Source: CBDBZX01 sp965213645 | GTDB lineage: Bacteria > Deinococcota > Deinococci > Deinococcales > Trueperaceae | Direction of reading: 5' to 3' | Length of the DNA stretch: 64,000 nt | NCBI GenBank assembly: GCA_965213645.1 | Contig: CBDBZX010000004.1 | Coordinates: forward strand, 868,001-932,000 | Shown: one piece after another, positions 26,442 to 35,534 of the stretch | Numbering within the stretch: the first letter of the stretch is position 1 | Layout of the letters: the number at the start of each line of letters is the position of its first letter | Program-made: the position numbers and the translations under genes | The notes under the pieces: generated by a model | Database searches by the model: none | Told to the model about the DNA's origin: nothing | Seen by the model: the letters and a program-made list of their open reading frames with translations, nothing else

Positions 26442-27158
26442 ATGAACCTCCCTCCCGAGGAACCGCATTTTGGACCGTGGAAGACTGAGTCATTGGAAAC
26501 GTTCGTCCAGTTACTCGTGAGCAGATGTCCAGACACCTCAGCGCGACCCTGCATCATCGCGATTGACGGACGAAGTGCGAGCGGAAAATCTACTTTAGCC
26601 ACGCTTATACATGAAACTGTAGCCAGCCGCGCCACGGTCGTGCATACAGACGACCTCCCCTCGAGCGGCAACTGGTCTCGCGCAACCGTCATTCACACAG
26701 ATGATATCGCTTGGCATCACTCCTTCTTTGACTGGACCGCACTACTTTTAGAGAATGTACTAGAGCCCGCTCGAGCTGGACAAGCTGTTTGGTATCGTCC
26801 GCCAGCTTGGGACGATTGGGGACGAGAGGAAGGAGCGATCACCGTGCCGCAAGGTTGCTCTATGCTCATCCTCGAGGGTGTCGGTGCAGCCCGCCGAGAG
26901 CTGACGCACCTGCTCGACATCGTCATCTGGGTTCAAGCTGATTTGGAGGAGGCGAAAGCAAGAGGTATTGAGCGTGATGGCGGTGACACGGAAGCTGCTG
27001 AGTTTTGGGAAGAGTGGATGGGCGAGGAATTTCCTTTCTTGGTGGATCAGCGACCCTGGGAAAGAGCAGATTTCATCGTCAACGGCACGTCTGAGCTTGA
27101 GTATGACCTCTTCGCACAGGTTGTTGTGGCTGAGCATAGAGCACGTTACTCGAGCTGA
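26442..27158 (+). CDS. Uridine-kinase-like P-loop protein with an internal duplication
   Basis: The protein has 238 residues. Walker A is AIDGRSASGKST, followed by VVHTDD and LILEGVGAARRE (Walker B region) as in nucleoside and aminoglycoside-type kinases. Residues around 66-85 contain a near-direct repeat: SRATVVHTDD, a short spacer, then SRATVIHTDD. Only one such segment is expected, so this is a recent small tandem duplication with synonymous drift. Start ATG 26442 abuts the AAC(3) stop, giving tight coupling. The substrate is unknown. Confidence 0.75.
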   Translation: MNLPPEEPHFGPWKTESLETFVQLLVSRCPDTSARPCIIAIDGRSASGKSTLATLIHETVASRATVVHTDDLPSSGNWSRATVIHTDDIAWHHSFFDWTALLLENVLEPARAGQAVWYRPPAWDDWGREEGAITVPQGCSMLILEGVGAARRELTHLLDIVIWVQADLEEAKARGIERDGGDTEAAEFWEEWMGEEFPFLVDQRPWERADFIVNGTSELEYDLFAQVVVAEHRARYSS

Positions 27159-27193
27159 GCATGACTCGAGCTATAAAATTGAGGAGAAAGTTT

Positions 27194-27436
27194 GTGAAAA
27201 GCCCTGTCCGCAACGTGATTCACCTGAGCCGAACCCTCTTCGGCGCAACACGCACGGCGCTTCTCTTTGCGCTCATCCTCTTGACCGCGCTCGGTCTCAT
27301 CACGCTAATTGTCGGGGGCGTCGCGCAACTTTTTGGCGCAGACGTAACAAGTATCTTCACGCTCGGCAAGGTTTTTATCGCTATTCCGATGTGGTTGGGC
27401 GTGGTCTCGATGTTTTCTTTCATGTGCCGGATGTGA
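27194..27436 (+). CDS. Small membrane protein
   Basis: The protein has 80 residues with two predicted transmembrane helices (about 20-43 and 53-75). GTG 27194 is preferred because GAGGAG sits 7 nt upstream; an upstream in-frame ATG at 27161 has no such site. No family is recognised. Confidence 0.55.
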   Translation: MKSPVRNVIHLSRTLFGATRTALLFALILLTALGLITLIVGGVAQLFGADVTSIFTLGKVFIAIPMWLGVVSMFSFMCRM

Positions 27437-27481
27437 TCGGAAGCTCGAGTTAACCCGCATCAAGTTTAAGGAGCAACCTCT

Positions 27482-28051
27482 GTGAACTTCACTGACATGC
27501 GCTGGCTCAACGAGCCGCCCGACTGGAACCTCGAGGGCGACCTCTTGAACGTCACCACAGGCGAGCGCACCGACTTTTGGCGCGAGACACACTACGGCTT
27601 CGTGCGGGATAACGGGCACTTCTTCTATACCGAAACCGAGGGCGACTTCTCTGCTGGGGTGACGTTTGACGCTCAGTTCGAGCACCTCTACGACCAAGCG
27701 GGGCTGATGCTGCGCCTAGACGAGCGGCATTGGGTCAAAGCAGGGATTGAGTACAGTGACGGCGAGAAGTTACTCAGCACCGTTGTGACGAGGGAGCGGA
27801 GCGACTGGTCCGTGACCTCTCTAAACGCAGACGCCTCGGAGGTGACGCTCCGCCTTACACGACGGGGCGGAGCACTCCTGGTTCAAACCTTACGAGAAGA
27901 GTCTACTCACCTCTTGCGCCTCGCTGACTTTCCCGCCTCTGACCCCATCCAAGTCGGTGTCATGTGCTGCTCGCCCGAACGCTCAGGTTTGCAGGCGTCG
28001 TTTCAAAACTTTTACGTCGGTGCGCCAAGAGGTGAACTGCACGAGAGTTAG
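27482..28051 (+). CDS. DUF1349-domain protein
   Basis: The protein has 189 residues of the concanavalin-like DUF1349 type: DFWRETHYGFVRDNGHFFY, FEHLYDQAGLMLRLDERHWVKAGIEY, and VGVMCCSPERSGLQASFQNF. The family matches yeast Ygr266-like/regulation-of-enolase proteins and is presumed to bind carbohydrate. The start is GTG with AAGGAG 8 nt upstream. It precedes a broken GH13 gene on the same strand. Confidence 0.85.
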   Translation: MNFTDMRWLNEPPDWNLEGDLLNVTTGERTDFWRETHYGFVRDNGHFFYTETEGDFSAGVTFDAQFEHLYDQAGLMLRLDERHWVKAGIEYSDGEKLLSTVVTRERSDWSVTSLNADASEVTLRLTRRGGALLVQTLREESTHLLRLADFPASDPIQVGVMCCSPERSGLQASFQNFYVGAPRGELHES

Positions 28052-28117
28052 ACTTGGCAATACCTCTTTATCTATTCGTCCCAAATTCAATTGATGCAAC
28101 GTCTGGAAGGAACCTTT

Positions 28118-29748
28118 ATGGAATCTCAACCGCAAAGACAAACTCAGGAACGTACCCAAGAGCATACCCAAGAGCATACTCAAGAGCATACGTGGTGGCA
28201 AAAAGGCGTCGTCTACCAAATCTATCCGCGCAGCTTTAAGGACACCTCGGGCAACGGCGTCGGCGACCTCAAGGGAATTGCGGAGAAGTTGGCGTATTTG
28301 GAGTGGCTCGGCGTTGACGCCGTGTGGCTCTCGCCCATCTACCCGTCGCCCAATAGGGATTTCGGTTACGACGTGTCGGACTATACGGAGGTTGATCCGC
28401 TTTTCGGCACCTTAGAAGATTTCGATACGCTTATCAAAGAAGCGCACGCCCGCAATATCAAAATCATCCTCGACTTCGTACCGAACCACTCCTCGGATGA
28501 GCACCCTTGGTTTGTCGAGTCGCGCAGTTCCAAAGATAACCCTAAACGCGACTGGTACACCTGGCGTGACGCGAAAGAGGACGGCTCGCCGCCCAACAAC
28601 TGGCGGAGCGTGAATGGGTTGGATACGCCTGGTTCCGCTTGGGTTTGGGACGAATCTACGGCGCAGTATTACTTAGCCTCTTTTTCCCCGCATCAACCCG
28701 AGCTCAACTGGCGCAATGAAGAGGTGAGGGAGGCGATGATGGACGCGCTGCGCTTCTGGCAGAAGCGTGGCGCGGACGGTTTTCGCGTCGATATGCTCGA
28801 CTAGGCAAAGATGCCGAGTTCCGCGACGAACCACCCGAAACGGCGCAGGCTGAAGACTACCTCTCTGCGGCTAAGTATCACCTCAACCGTCCCGAAACGC
28901 ACGACTACATCCTCGAGATGAACCGCGCCATTCACGCCTACCCTGAGTGCGTGCTGGTAGGGGAAATCTTGTACTACTTAGAGCCCGAACAAATCAACGC
29001 TTATTACGGTAACGGCAAGGGGCTCGACCTACCTTTTTACTTCGGGTTGATGTTTCTGCCGATGGAGGCGGACACGCTCCGAGCGAAGATAGACGCTTAC
29101 GACGCGGCCATCGGTGAGAACCACCCCAACTACAACTTAGCGAATCACGACATGCCCCGCTTGAGTCGGCATGGGAAAGCGGCGCGGCTCGCCGCCATGC
29201 TCCTCCTGACCCTGCGCGGTACACCCTTTTTGTACTACGGTGACGAACTCAATATGGCGAACGTAGCGGTTCCACCTGAAAAGCAGCAAGACCCCTTCAT
29301 CGTCTATCAAACGGGTACGACTAGAGACGCCATGCGCACGCCGATGCAGTGGAACGCTGGAGAGTACGCAGGCTTTTCGGAAGCGGAACCCTGGCTACCT
29401 ATCGCAGAGGATTACGAGCGCGTCAACGTCGAAGCGGAAACGCAAGACGAGAGGTCAATGCTGTGGCTTTACAAGAGGTTATTAAAAGTGCGCCGCAACA
29501 CTCCCGCACTGAGCATTGGAAGCTATCAACCCCTAGAAAACATCCCGGAGAACATCTTCGGCTATTGGCGAGAGGTTGAAGAGTCGAAAGTCCTAGTGCT
29601 GCTCAACTTCTCAGCGGACGCGCAAGAGGTCACGCTACCAGAGAACTGGTGCGTCATGCTCTCGACTCAGCTTGACAGACAAGGTGAAGTTGAAAAGAGG
29701 CTCGAGCTACGCCCCTTCGAGGGCATTATCCTACAACCTCAACGTTAA
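28118..29748 (+). pseudogene. GH13 alpha-glucosidase (oligo-1,6-glucosidase type), frameshifted
   Basis: The N-terminal half carries VVYQIYPRSFKD, the first conserved regions, and the nucleophile in DGFRVDMLD, then stops at TAG 28802-28804. The next frame continues without a gap as GKDAEFRDEPPETAQ and includes the acid/base Glu in VLVGEILYY and the transition-state Asp in NHDMPRL. A net one-base loss near 28800 therefore splits an otherwise complete enzyme, and neither half alone has all catalytic residues. It may be a true pseudogene or a sequencing error. The N-terminus contains a 12-bp tandem repeat, three copies at 28154-28189 (TQEH repeats). ATG 28118 follows GGAAGG. Confidence 0.85.
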
Positions 29749-29764
29749 GCCTTAGTATAGATTT

Positions 29765-30958
29765 ATGACCTCACGCCCCAAAGCCGCCCGCCTCGCTGTC
29801 CTCACCATCTTCTTCGTCAACGGCGCAACCATCGCGAGTTGGGTGCCGCACATCCCGCTCGTGCAAGAAAAGCTGGCACTATCCGAAGGGCTGCTCGGGC
29901 TGGCACTTTTAGGCGTCGCACTGGGCGCGGTCTTTTCACTGACGCTTTCAGGCTGGCTCATCGCCCACTTCGGTAGCCGCGCGGTGACGCGCGTGTCTAC
30001 GGTTGCCTTCTGCTTGTCACTACCCCCCCTCGTGCTCGCGCCGTCTTTTGCGCTGCTCGTTCTTTCGCTCATCTTTTTCGGACTTTGCAACGGCGCGATG
30101 GACGTGGCGATGAACACGCAAGCCGTCGCGGTAGAGGAGCGTTATGACAAACCCATCATGTCGTCCTTTCACGGCTTTTTTAGCCTGGGCGGACTCTTTG
30201 GGGCGGGCATTGGCGGACTGGTTTTAGAGAGCGGCGTGAGTCCGATTGTGCACATGACGAGCGCGTCGCTCATTTTCTTGAGCGCGGGCGCGTTGGCGCT
30301 TCGTTACCTCTTGCCCAAAAGCGCTGAAGGTTCGACTTCAGAGGGTCCCGCGTTCGTGTTGCCCAAGGGCTCGCTGCTCGGGCTGGGGCTTTTGGCGTTT
30401 GTCGTCTTCGTCGGTGAGGGGGCGATGGCGGACTGGAGCGCGGTCTACTTGCGCAACACGTTAGGAACGAGCACCGGGCTCGCCGCCGCTGGTTTCGCCT
30501 CGTTTTCACTCATGATGGCGGTGGGGCGACTAACAGGGGATGTCGTCGTGAAACGGCTCGGGCCGTCTATGACGGTGCGCTTCGGTAGCTTAGTGGCGGG
30601 CATTGGGCTCGGGCTGTCGCTCCTCATCGGGCAACCTCTTGCGGCGATTGTCGGCTTCGGCTGCGTCGGGCTCGGGCTCGCCAACCTCGTGCCCGTTTTT
30701 TTCAGCGCGGCGGGGCGCACACCTGGTGTGTCACCGGGTACGGGGATTGCGGCGGTGGCGACGCTCGGTTACTTGGGCTGGCTGGCGGGTCCGCCGTTGA
30801 TCGGGTTCGCCGCCGAACTCGTGACGCTCGCGGGGGCGTTAGGACTGGTGGCGGTGGCGCTCGGCCTGGTAACGGTATTTGCGCGGCTGGTGAGCGCCGG
30901 GCAAGGGGACTTGAGCCCCGAAAGCAACGCTATTGCTGAAGCGGAAAAGACATTGTAG
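29765..30958 (+). CDS. MFS transporter
   Basis: The protein has 397 residues with about 12 hydrophobic segments and a central charged loop near 185-195. NGATIASWVPHIPLVQEKL at the start and the SFHGFFSLGGLFGAG segment are typical of the YbjJ-like/fucose-permease-related MFS group. The substrate is unknown. The leaderless promoter (TAGTAT 29753-29758, 6 nt before ATG) begins just after the GH13 pseudogene, so it is independent of it. Confidence 0.85.
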   Translation: MTSRPKAARLAVLTIFFVNGATIASWVPHIPLVQEKLALSEGLLGLALLGVALGAVFSLTLSGWLIAHFGSRAVTRVSTVAFCLSLPPLVLAPSFALLVLSLIFFGLCNGAMDVAMNTQAVAVEERYDKPIMSSFHGFFSLGGLFGAGIGGLVLESGVSPIVHMTSASLIFLSAGALALRYLLPKSAEGSTSEGPAFVLPKGSLLGLGLLAFVVFVGEGAMADWSAVYLRNTLGTSTGLAAAGFASFSLMMAVGRLTGDVVVKRLGPSMTVRFGSLVAGIGLGLSLLIGQPLAAIVGFGCVGLGLANLVPVFFSAAGRTPGVSPGTGIAAVATLGYLGWLAGPPLIGFAAELVTLAGALGLVAVALGLVTVFARLVSAGQGDLSPESNAIAEAEKTL

Positions 30959-31005
30959 ACATCAAACTGTAGAACTCAAGAGGTCAAATTGTACATAATT
31001 ACCTT

Positions 31006-31578
31006 ATGAAGCAACCTCTTGTCGGTGACTACTACGTGCTCGAGCTACCCCCCGAAGACTTTTCCCCACTTTTCAGCGAACATCGCCCCATCGTCTTCAC
31101 GGATAATCATCACCTCAGCCCAGGCTACGCTTACAGCGACGCAGCAAAAGAGGCGTTAGAACCTCTTCGCAAACGTCTGGATAACGCTTACGCACTTAGG
31201 CTCGGCATCTTTCAAAAAGACACGTTCGTCGGTTGGCATTTAGGTTTGCAGGTTGCGCCCTCGAACTTCATGATGGTGAGCACGGGCATTCTCAAAGAGC
31301 ATCGGCGCAGAGGTATTTACACGGCGCTCTTACAAGTTGTTTTGGAGCGCGTTAAGGCGGAGGGGTTTCAGGTGGTCTCGAGCCGCCACAACCTCACGAA
31401 CAACGCCGTGATTGTCCCTAAGCTCAAGGCGGGCTTCGTCATCAGCGGCTTCGAGGTCAATGACATGTATGGGTCACTGGTACAGCTTTCCTACTTTTTC
31501 AACCCTACACGGCGCAAGATGTTAGACGTGCGCGTGGGCCAGACTATGCCGGATGAAGAGGTTGAGATGCTCTTTTAG
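31006..31578 (+). CDS. GNAT-family acetyltransferase
   Basis: The protein has 190 residues. The acetyl-CoA loop is GILKEHRRRGIYTALLQ, followed by VVSSRHNLTNNAVIVPKLKAGF. A CATAAT box lies 6 nt before ATG, so the mRNA is probably leaderless. The substrate is unknown. It is convergent with the histidine kinase gene. Confidence 0.8.
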   Translation: MKQPLVGDYYVLELPPEDFSPLFSEHRPIVFTDNHHLSPGYAYSDAAKEALEPLRKRLDNAYALRLGIFQKDTFVGWHLGLQVAPSNFMMVSTGILKEHRRRGIYTALLQVVLERVKAEGFQVVSSRHNLTNNAVIVPKLKAGFVISGFEVNDMYGSLVQLSYFFNPTRRKMLDVRVGQTMPDEEVEMLF

Positions 31579-31617
31579 TCAGGTGTTCAGAAGGCTAAAA
31601 AGTCGGCTCAACCGTCC

Positions 31618-33078
31618 CTACGCCGCCCGGCGCGTCTCCAACGGCTGACTCAGCAGCGGCAGCATCACCGTAAAGACCGTGCCCTCACCTAGCGCCGACT
31701 CAACATTCACCTCACCGCCATGTTGCTTAACGATCCACTTGACAATAGCGAGACCTAAACCGCTCCCATTCCCTCTCGTGGAGCGTGCGCCGTCCACGCG
31801 GTAGAAGCGGTCGAAGAGGTTGGGGATGGCCTCTTTGGGGATGCCGGGGCCGTCGTCTAAAACCTCTAAGCGTGCCCACTCCCGCTCCTCCAGGAGCGAA
31901 ATCGTGATGTGCTTAGACCCTGCGTTGAGCGCGTTCTGCACGAGGTTCAAAACGACCTGCTTGAGCCGCGCCGCGTCTCCCGCGACTTCGATGAGGGGTT
32001 GCGGCAGGGTGACGGACACCTCTGCGCCCTTCGCGACGGGCGCGACTTCGCGGTGGACGGTCTCGATGACTTCAACGAGGTTGAGGGGCTCTCTTTCGAC
32101 CTCGAAGCCCGCGTCGGCCCGTGCCAACTCCAAGAGGTCGTTGACGAGCTTGCCCATCCGCGCCGCCTCGTTGCGCACCGTGGTGAGCGACTCGACTTGC
32201 TCGGGGCTCGGACTCGTGCGCCGCAGGAGGTAGTTGACGTGTCCGGCGATGACGGTCACAGGGGTGCGCAGCTCGTGGCTGGCGTCGGCGGTGAAGCGGC
32301 GCTGGGTGTCGAAAGATTCCTGTAACCGGTCGAGCATCCGGTTCAAGGTCACGGAGAGTTCGCCGACCTCATCGCGGCTTTTGGGCACGGGTACGCGCTG
32401 GGAGAGGTCTTGGCTGCTGACCCTCGAGGCCGCCGTCGTCACCTTTTTAAGCGGCAAGAGCACACGTGAAGAGAGCAAGTAAACGCCGAGCGCAAAGATG
32501 ACAAAGGCGATGAGCACCGTGTAGACCAAGTTGCGCCGGAGTTGCGCTAAGGTGTCGGTCGGCACAGGCAAGCCCACCATCAGAAGCGCGGGCGCGTCGA
32601 GGGTGAGGTCGCCGAACTGAAAGGTGCCGCGCCCGGCTCTCACCACGAGTTCGCTCTCGTCCTCCGTGCTGATGCGCGCTACGAGTGAGCCGGTTTCCAG
32701 AAGGGTCTCGAGATCGGCGCTACTCAGCCGCTCTAAAATGCTGTTGGGTGCGTTTGTAGCTACAAAGGTACCCATCCCGCGCGGGCGCACGTACTGAAAG
32801 AGTACTCGGAGGTCTTCGCTGCTGGTCGGTTGTCCTAAAATATAGGACACGTAATAGACGCCGTCGCTAGACAACCCCTGCGCCCAACTGCTCAAAAAGC
32901 TAGGGCTGGCGTTGTCTTGCACGGCGGCGAAGAGGTCACGGTAGGTTTGGTTCGCTCTGGTTTCTACCGATTCCAAGATGGAGCGCTGAGTGAAGCCATA
33001 AACGACAACGGCGGCAACTGTCAAGACAAACGCCAAAAAGAGCGTGAAAAAGAGCGTCAGGCGGATTCTTAGGGACAT
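31618..33078 (-). CDS. Sensor histidine kinase (HAMP, HisKA, HATPase)
   Basis: The protein has 486 residues from ATG 33078 (GAGGAC just upstream). Two membrane helices (about 5-30 and 180-205) flank a sensor region of about 150 residues outside the membrane. HAMP follows, then the H-box FTADASHELRTPVT, N-box NLVQNALNAG, DDGPGIP, FDRFYRVD, and GNGSGLGLAI. A TATAAT box at 33151-33156 lies upstream of this start. The OmpR-type regulator gene lies upstream at 33428 but with a hairpin in between, so the two may be transcribed separately. Confidence 0.9.
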   Translation of the reverse strand: MSLRIRLTLFFTLFLAFVLTVAAVVVYGFTQRSILESVETRANQTYRDLFAAVQDNASPSFLSSWAQGLSSDGVYYVSYILGQPTSSEDLRVLFQYVRPRGMGTFVATNAPNSILERLSSADLETLLETGSLVARISTEDESELVVRAGRGTFQFGDLTLDAPALLMVGLPVPTDTLAQLRRNLVYTVLIAFVIFALGVYLLSSRVLLPLKKVTTAASRVSSQDLSQRVPVPKSRDEVGELSVTLNRMLDRLQESFDTQRRFTADASHELRTPVTVIAGHVNYLLRRTSPSPEQVESLTTVRNEAARMGKLVNDLLELARADAGFEVEREPLNLVEVIETVHREVAPVAKGAEVSVTLPQPLIEVAGDAARLKQVVLNLVQNALNAGSKHITISLLEEREWARLEVLDDGPGIPKEAIPNLFDRFYRVDGARSTRGNGSGLGLAIVKWIVKQHGGEVNVESALGEGTVFTVMLPLLSQPLETRRAA

Positions 33079-33271
33079 GCGGTCCTCGATGTCTCTAAGT
33101 CTGTTATCTCCAGCCACACGCGAACGTTTAGAGCGTGCATGACGCCCGATATTATAGTTGACCATAGTTTTCTCAGGGGTTGATTCACTGTAACCTAAAA
33201 GGTGAGATGGCGTTAGCGCTACTTTAGTGGCGCGCTGTTCGTTATTTTATCGCGTCAGTGTGAGAATGGAA

Positions 33272-33295
33272 AGCGCTACGGCGAAACGTAGCGCT
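33272..33295 (-). terminator. Hairpin after the response regulator gene
   Basis: AGCGCTACG and CGTAGCGCT form a perfect 9-bp stem with a 6-nt loop, followed on the minus strand by TTCC. It sits 130 nt after the regulator gene and before the kinase promoter. Confidence 0.55.
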
Positions 33296-33427
33296 GTGAC
33301 CTCTTTCACATCTCAGTTTTTCTCGTAAATGAAGGTGTCTCGTTTCGTGTGTACATGAAGACTGATTTGCATCCCTCGCAAATATTACGTCACCGCGTAC
33401 ACGTTGAGGCGGTACACCGTCCTCGAG

Positions 33428-34105
33428 TTATTCTTCTCTTAAAACGTACCCCACGCCGCGCACGGTGTGGATAAGGCGGCGCTCCCCTTCACCCTCTAAC
33501 TTACGCCGCAAATAGCCGACGTACACGTCTACTACGTTGCTGCCCCCCGTATACTCAGGCCACACCTTCTCCTCGATCTCGAAGCGGTTAAAGACCTTGC
33601 CGGGGTTGCGGGCGAAGAGTTCTAGGAGTTCAAACTCTTTGGCGGACAACTCGATGCGACGCCCGTCGCGGAAGACCTCGCGCCCGTCTAAGTTCATGAC
33701 GAGGTCCGCGACGCGCACCTCTCCGGTGACAGCCGGGTTGACGCGGCGTAGGTGCGCCCGGACGCGGGCTAAGAGTTCTTCGATGGAGAAGGGTTTGACC
33801 AGATAGTCGTCTGCGCCCGAATCCAAACCCGTCACCTTGTCGTCCACGCTGTCTTTGGCAGTCAGGATAATGATGGGCGTGTTGCTCGTTTTGCGGATGC
33901 GCCTGGCGACCTCGAGCCCGTCCAACACGGGCAGCATGAGGTCTAAGACGACCAAATCAGGGTTGAGTTCGCGGAACTTGGAGAGCCCTGTGACTCCGTC
34001 ATAGGTGACGTTGGTCTCGTAGGACTCGGCTTGCAGTTCCAGGTCGATAAATTTTGCGATGTCTTTCTCGTCCTCTACGATAAGTACGAGCGGTTTACGG
34101 TCCAT
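33428..34105 (-). CDS. OmpR-family response regulator
   Basis: The protein has 225 residues. The receiver domain has the acidic pair in VEDEKD, the phospho-acceptor in VVLDLMLP, and Lys in LVKPF. A winged helix follows (LSAKEFELLELFARNPGKVF ... VRGVGYVL). It pairs with the kinase at 31618. The promoter is a consensus leaderless one: TATAAT at 34113-34118, 7 nt before ATG. Targets are unknown. Confidence 0.92.
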   Translation of the reverse strand: MDRKPLVLIVEDEKDIAKFIDLELQAESYETNVTYDGVTGLSKFRELNPDLVVLDLMLPVLDGLEVARRIRKTSNTPIIILTAKDSVDDKVTGLDSGADDYLVKPFSIEELLARVRAHLRRVNPAVTGEVRVADLVMNLDGREVFRDGRRIELSAKEFELLELFARNPGKVFNRFEIEEKVWPEYTGGSNVVDVYVGYLRRKLEGEGERRLIHTVRGVGYVLREE

Positions 34106-34199
34106 AGAAGGGATTATAGTCGCCGTTTCTATGAGAGACTTAATGAGAAAGTGAGAAGAAACTCAGGATTACTCTCACTTCTTGCTCACATATTGAGGT

Positions 34200-34679
34200 T
34201 TAGCTGAGAGGAATCGTAGGCTGAACGATGATGTCTCGCTTCAAAATATCCTCCGCCCACGCCTTTGCGCCGAGTAGTGAATGGTCGCGGTAGTTACCGC
34301 ACTCGAGTTCGCTACAGCCCGGAATCGACCCGTCGTGCTCCGTAATCGCCCTAAGCGCATGACCAAACGCCACTTTGACCTCTTCCTCGCTCGGCGTGCC
34401 TAGCGCGGTAAGGTAGAAGCCCGTGCGACATCCCATCGGGCTCGCGTCCACGATTTTATCGCCGAGTTCGTCGCGCAGATAGCCCGCCATGAGGTGCTCG
34501 ATGGTGTGGAGCGCGGCAGTGGGCACTTCGGCCTGGTTGGGCTGCACCAGGCGCAGGTCAAATTTGCGCACCTCGTCCCCTTTGGGGCCGGTGTAGCGCC
34601 CCGCCAAGCGGACGTAAGGGGCGCGGACTTGAGTGTGGTCTAGGTTAAAGGATTCGACGGACGTTTTGGGTTGAGCCAT
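34200..34679 (-). CDS. luxS: S-ribosylhomocysteine lyase LuxS
   Basis: The protein has 159 residues, the usual LuxS length. Metal ligands are H58 and H62 in HTIEHLMA and Cys127 in ECGNYRDH; the catalytic Cys84 is in GCRTGFY. It cleaves S-ribosylhomocysteine to homocysteine and the AI-2 precursor. The promoter is leaderless: TATACT at 34686-34691, 6 nt before ATG. It stands alone. Confidence 0.95.
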   Translation of the reverse strand: MAQPKTSVESFNLDHTQVRAPYVRLAGRYTGPKGDEVRKFDLRLVQPNQAEVPTAALHTIEHLMAGYLRDELGDKIVDASPMGCRTGFYLTALGTPSEEEVKVAFGHALRAITEHDGSIPGCSELECGNYRDHSLLGAKAWAEDILKRDIIVQPTIPLS

Positions 34680-34736
34680 GAGGTGAGTATAGCGAGCGCA
34701 ACCTCTCGTGGACCGTTTTGAGCCTACGAAGTACCC

Positions 34737-34955
34737 TTACATGCCGAGCCCCGTATCCGAAAGGCGTCCTAGCAGACCGAGGATAAGCACAAGGCTGCCC
34801 ATTGCGAAAAGGGCGAAGCCCAACATCACGAAGACGCCCGCGCCGCCACTGCCGACCTGCACCTTGCCCGGTTTGTTCGTCCTGATGGCGTAGATAAGTG
34901 AAGCTACCCCTAAAACAACGAGCAGAATGCCTAAAACAAGATTGAGTGTGACCAT
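34737..34955 (-). CDS. Small two-helix membrane protein
   Basis: The protein has 72 residues with two hydrophobic helices (about 5-24 and 40-62) separated by a basic, Gly-rich loop. A GGGGGGAAAC ribosome binding site precedes ATG. It resembles small DUF-type membrane proteins but no family is recognised. It lies upstream of luxS in the same direction, separated from it by the luxS promoter. Confidence 0.65.
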   Translation of the reverse strand: MVTLNLVLGILLVVLGVASLIYAIRTNKPGKVQVGSGGAGVFVMLGFALFAMGSLVLILGLLGRLSDTGLGM

Positions 34956-35044
34956 GTTTCCCCCCTCGAGCCACTCGACTTAGATTTACACTCGCTTTAG
35001 AGTTTAGAGGGAAAGGTTGTAAAAATCAAGGTTGAGAAGAGGTC

Positions 35045-35170
35045 ATACCAATTCCGATTGATTCTCTATCAATCCGAGCGGATGCGAGCAGGAACAAAGA
35101 TACGGATGGAGCGGTATGGACTATCACCGAACGCCTTTCTCAGTGATAGGGAATTTAGCGGAATCCGTAT
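35045..35170 (-). repeat. Intergenic repeat family 2, full 126-bp copy
   Basis: It is flanked by imperfect terminal inverted repeats (ATACCAATTCCG and CGGAATCCGTAT). Read on the minus strand it matches the copy at 58181-58306 with about five differences over 126 bp. An internal hairpin is built around CTATCAC/GTGATAG. No reading frame of note. Confidence 0.85.
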
Positions 35171-35206
35171 CACGCGGTAGATAGTCATGTTGTAGACGAT
35201 AGAGAG

Positions 35207-35236
35207 GAAGGCTACACGAATTAACGTGTAGCCTTC
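35207..35236 (-). terminator. Terminator hairpin behind tRNA-Gln
   Basis: GAAGGCTACACG and CGTGTAGCCTTC form a perfect 12-bp stem with a 6-nt loop, 3 nt after the tRNA CCA on the minus strand. The T-tract is weak. Confidence 0.7.
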
Positions 35237-35238
35237 TA

Positions 35239-35312
35239 TGGCTGCCCCACGAGGATTCGAACCTCGATCAACGGAACCAAAATCCGGTGTCCTGCCGTTA
35301 GACGATGGGGCA
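35239..35312 (-). tRNA. tRNA-Gln (anticodon UUG)
   Basis: The 74-nt tRNA includes an encoded CCA. The acceptor arm TGCCCCA pairs with TGGGGCA, the T-arm reads CGAGGTTCGAATCCTCG, and the anticodon loop is within CGGATTTTGGTTCCG, giving UUG. The discriminator is G. A copy of repeat family 1 begins 2 nt upstream of its 5' end, so the repeat is probably in the precursor transcript. Confidence 0.93.
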
Positions 35313-35313
35313 T

Positions 35314-35395
35314 TACAGCAGGTATCATCTGGTCAGAGCCGTTCTCACCAAAGTAGCGTATTGCGTAGCCCGCACCTTAGGTGATGATATCTGCG
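35314..35395 (-). repeat. Intergenic repeat family 1, copy D (reverse)
   Basis: CAGCAGGTATCATCTGGTCAG at the left and GGTGATGATATCTGC at the right are the hallmark inverted ends of the core. It lacks the outer TAGCAGTTCC arms seen in copies A, C and E. It directly precedes tRNA-Gln on the same strand. Confidence 0.75.
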
Positions 35396-35534
35396 TGATT
35401 CAAGCTCAGTAATTGTACCAACAACTTGGCTCTGTTGCCGCATGGCACATGTGCGCCACGTGCAAACATGATTTTATAAAGCCAGCATAGGGCGTGTCAA
35501 GTCTGGGGCGACATTTCCCATACGCTGCACCTCT

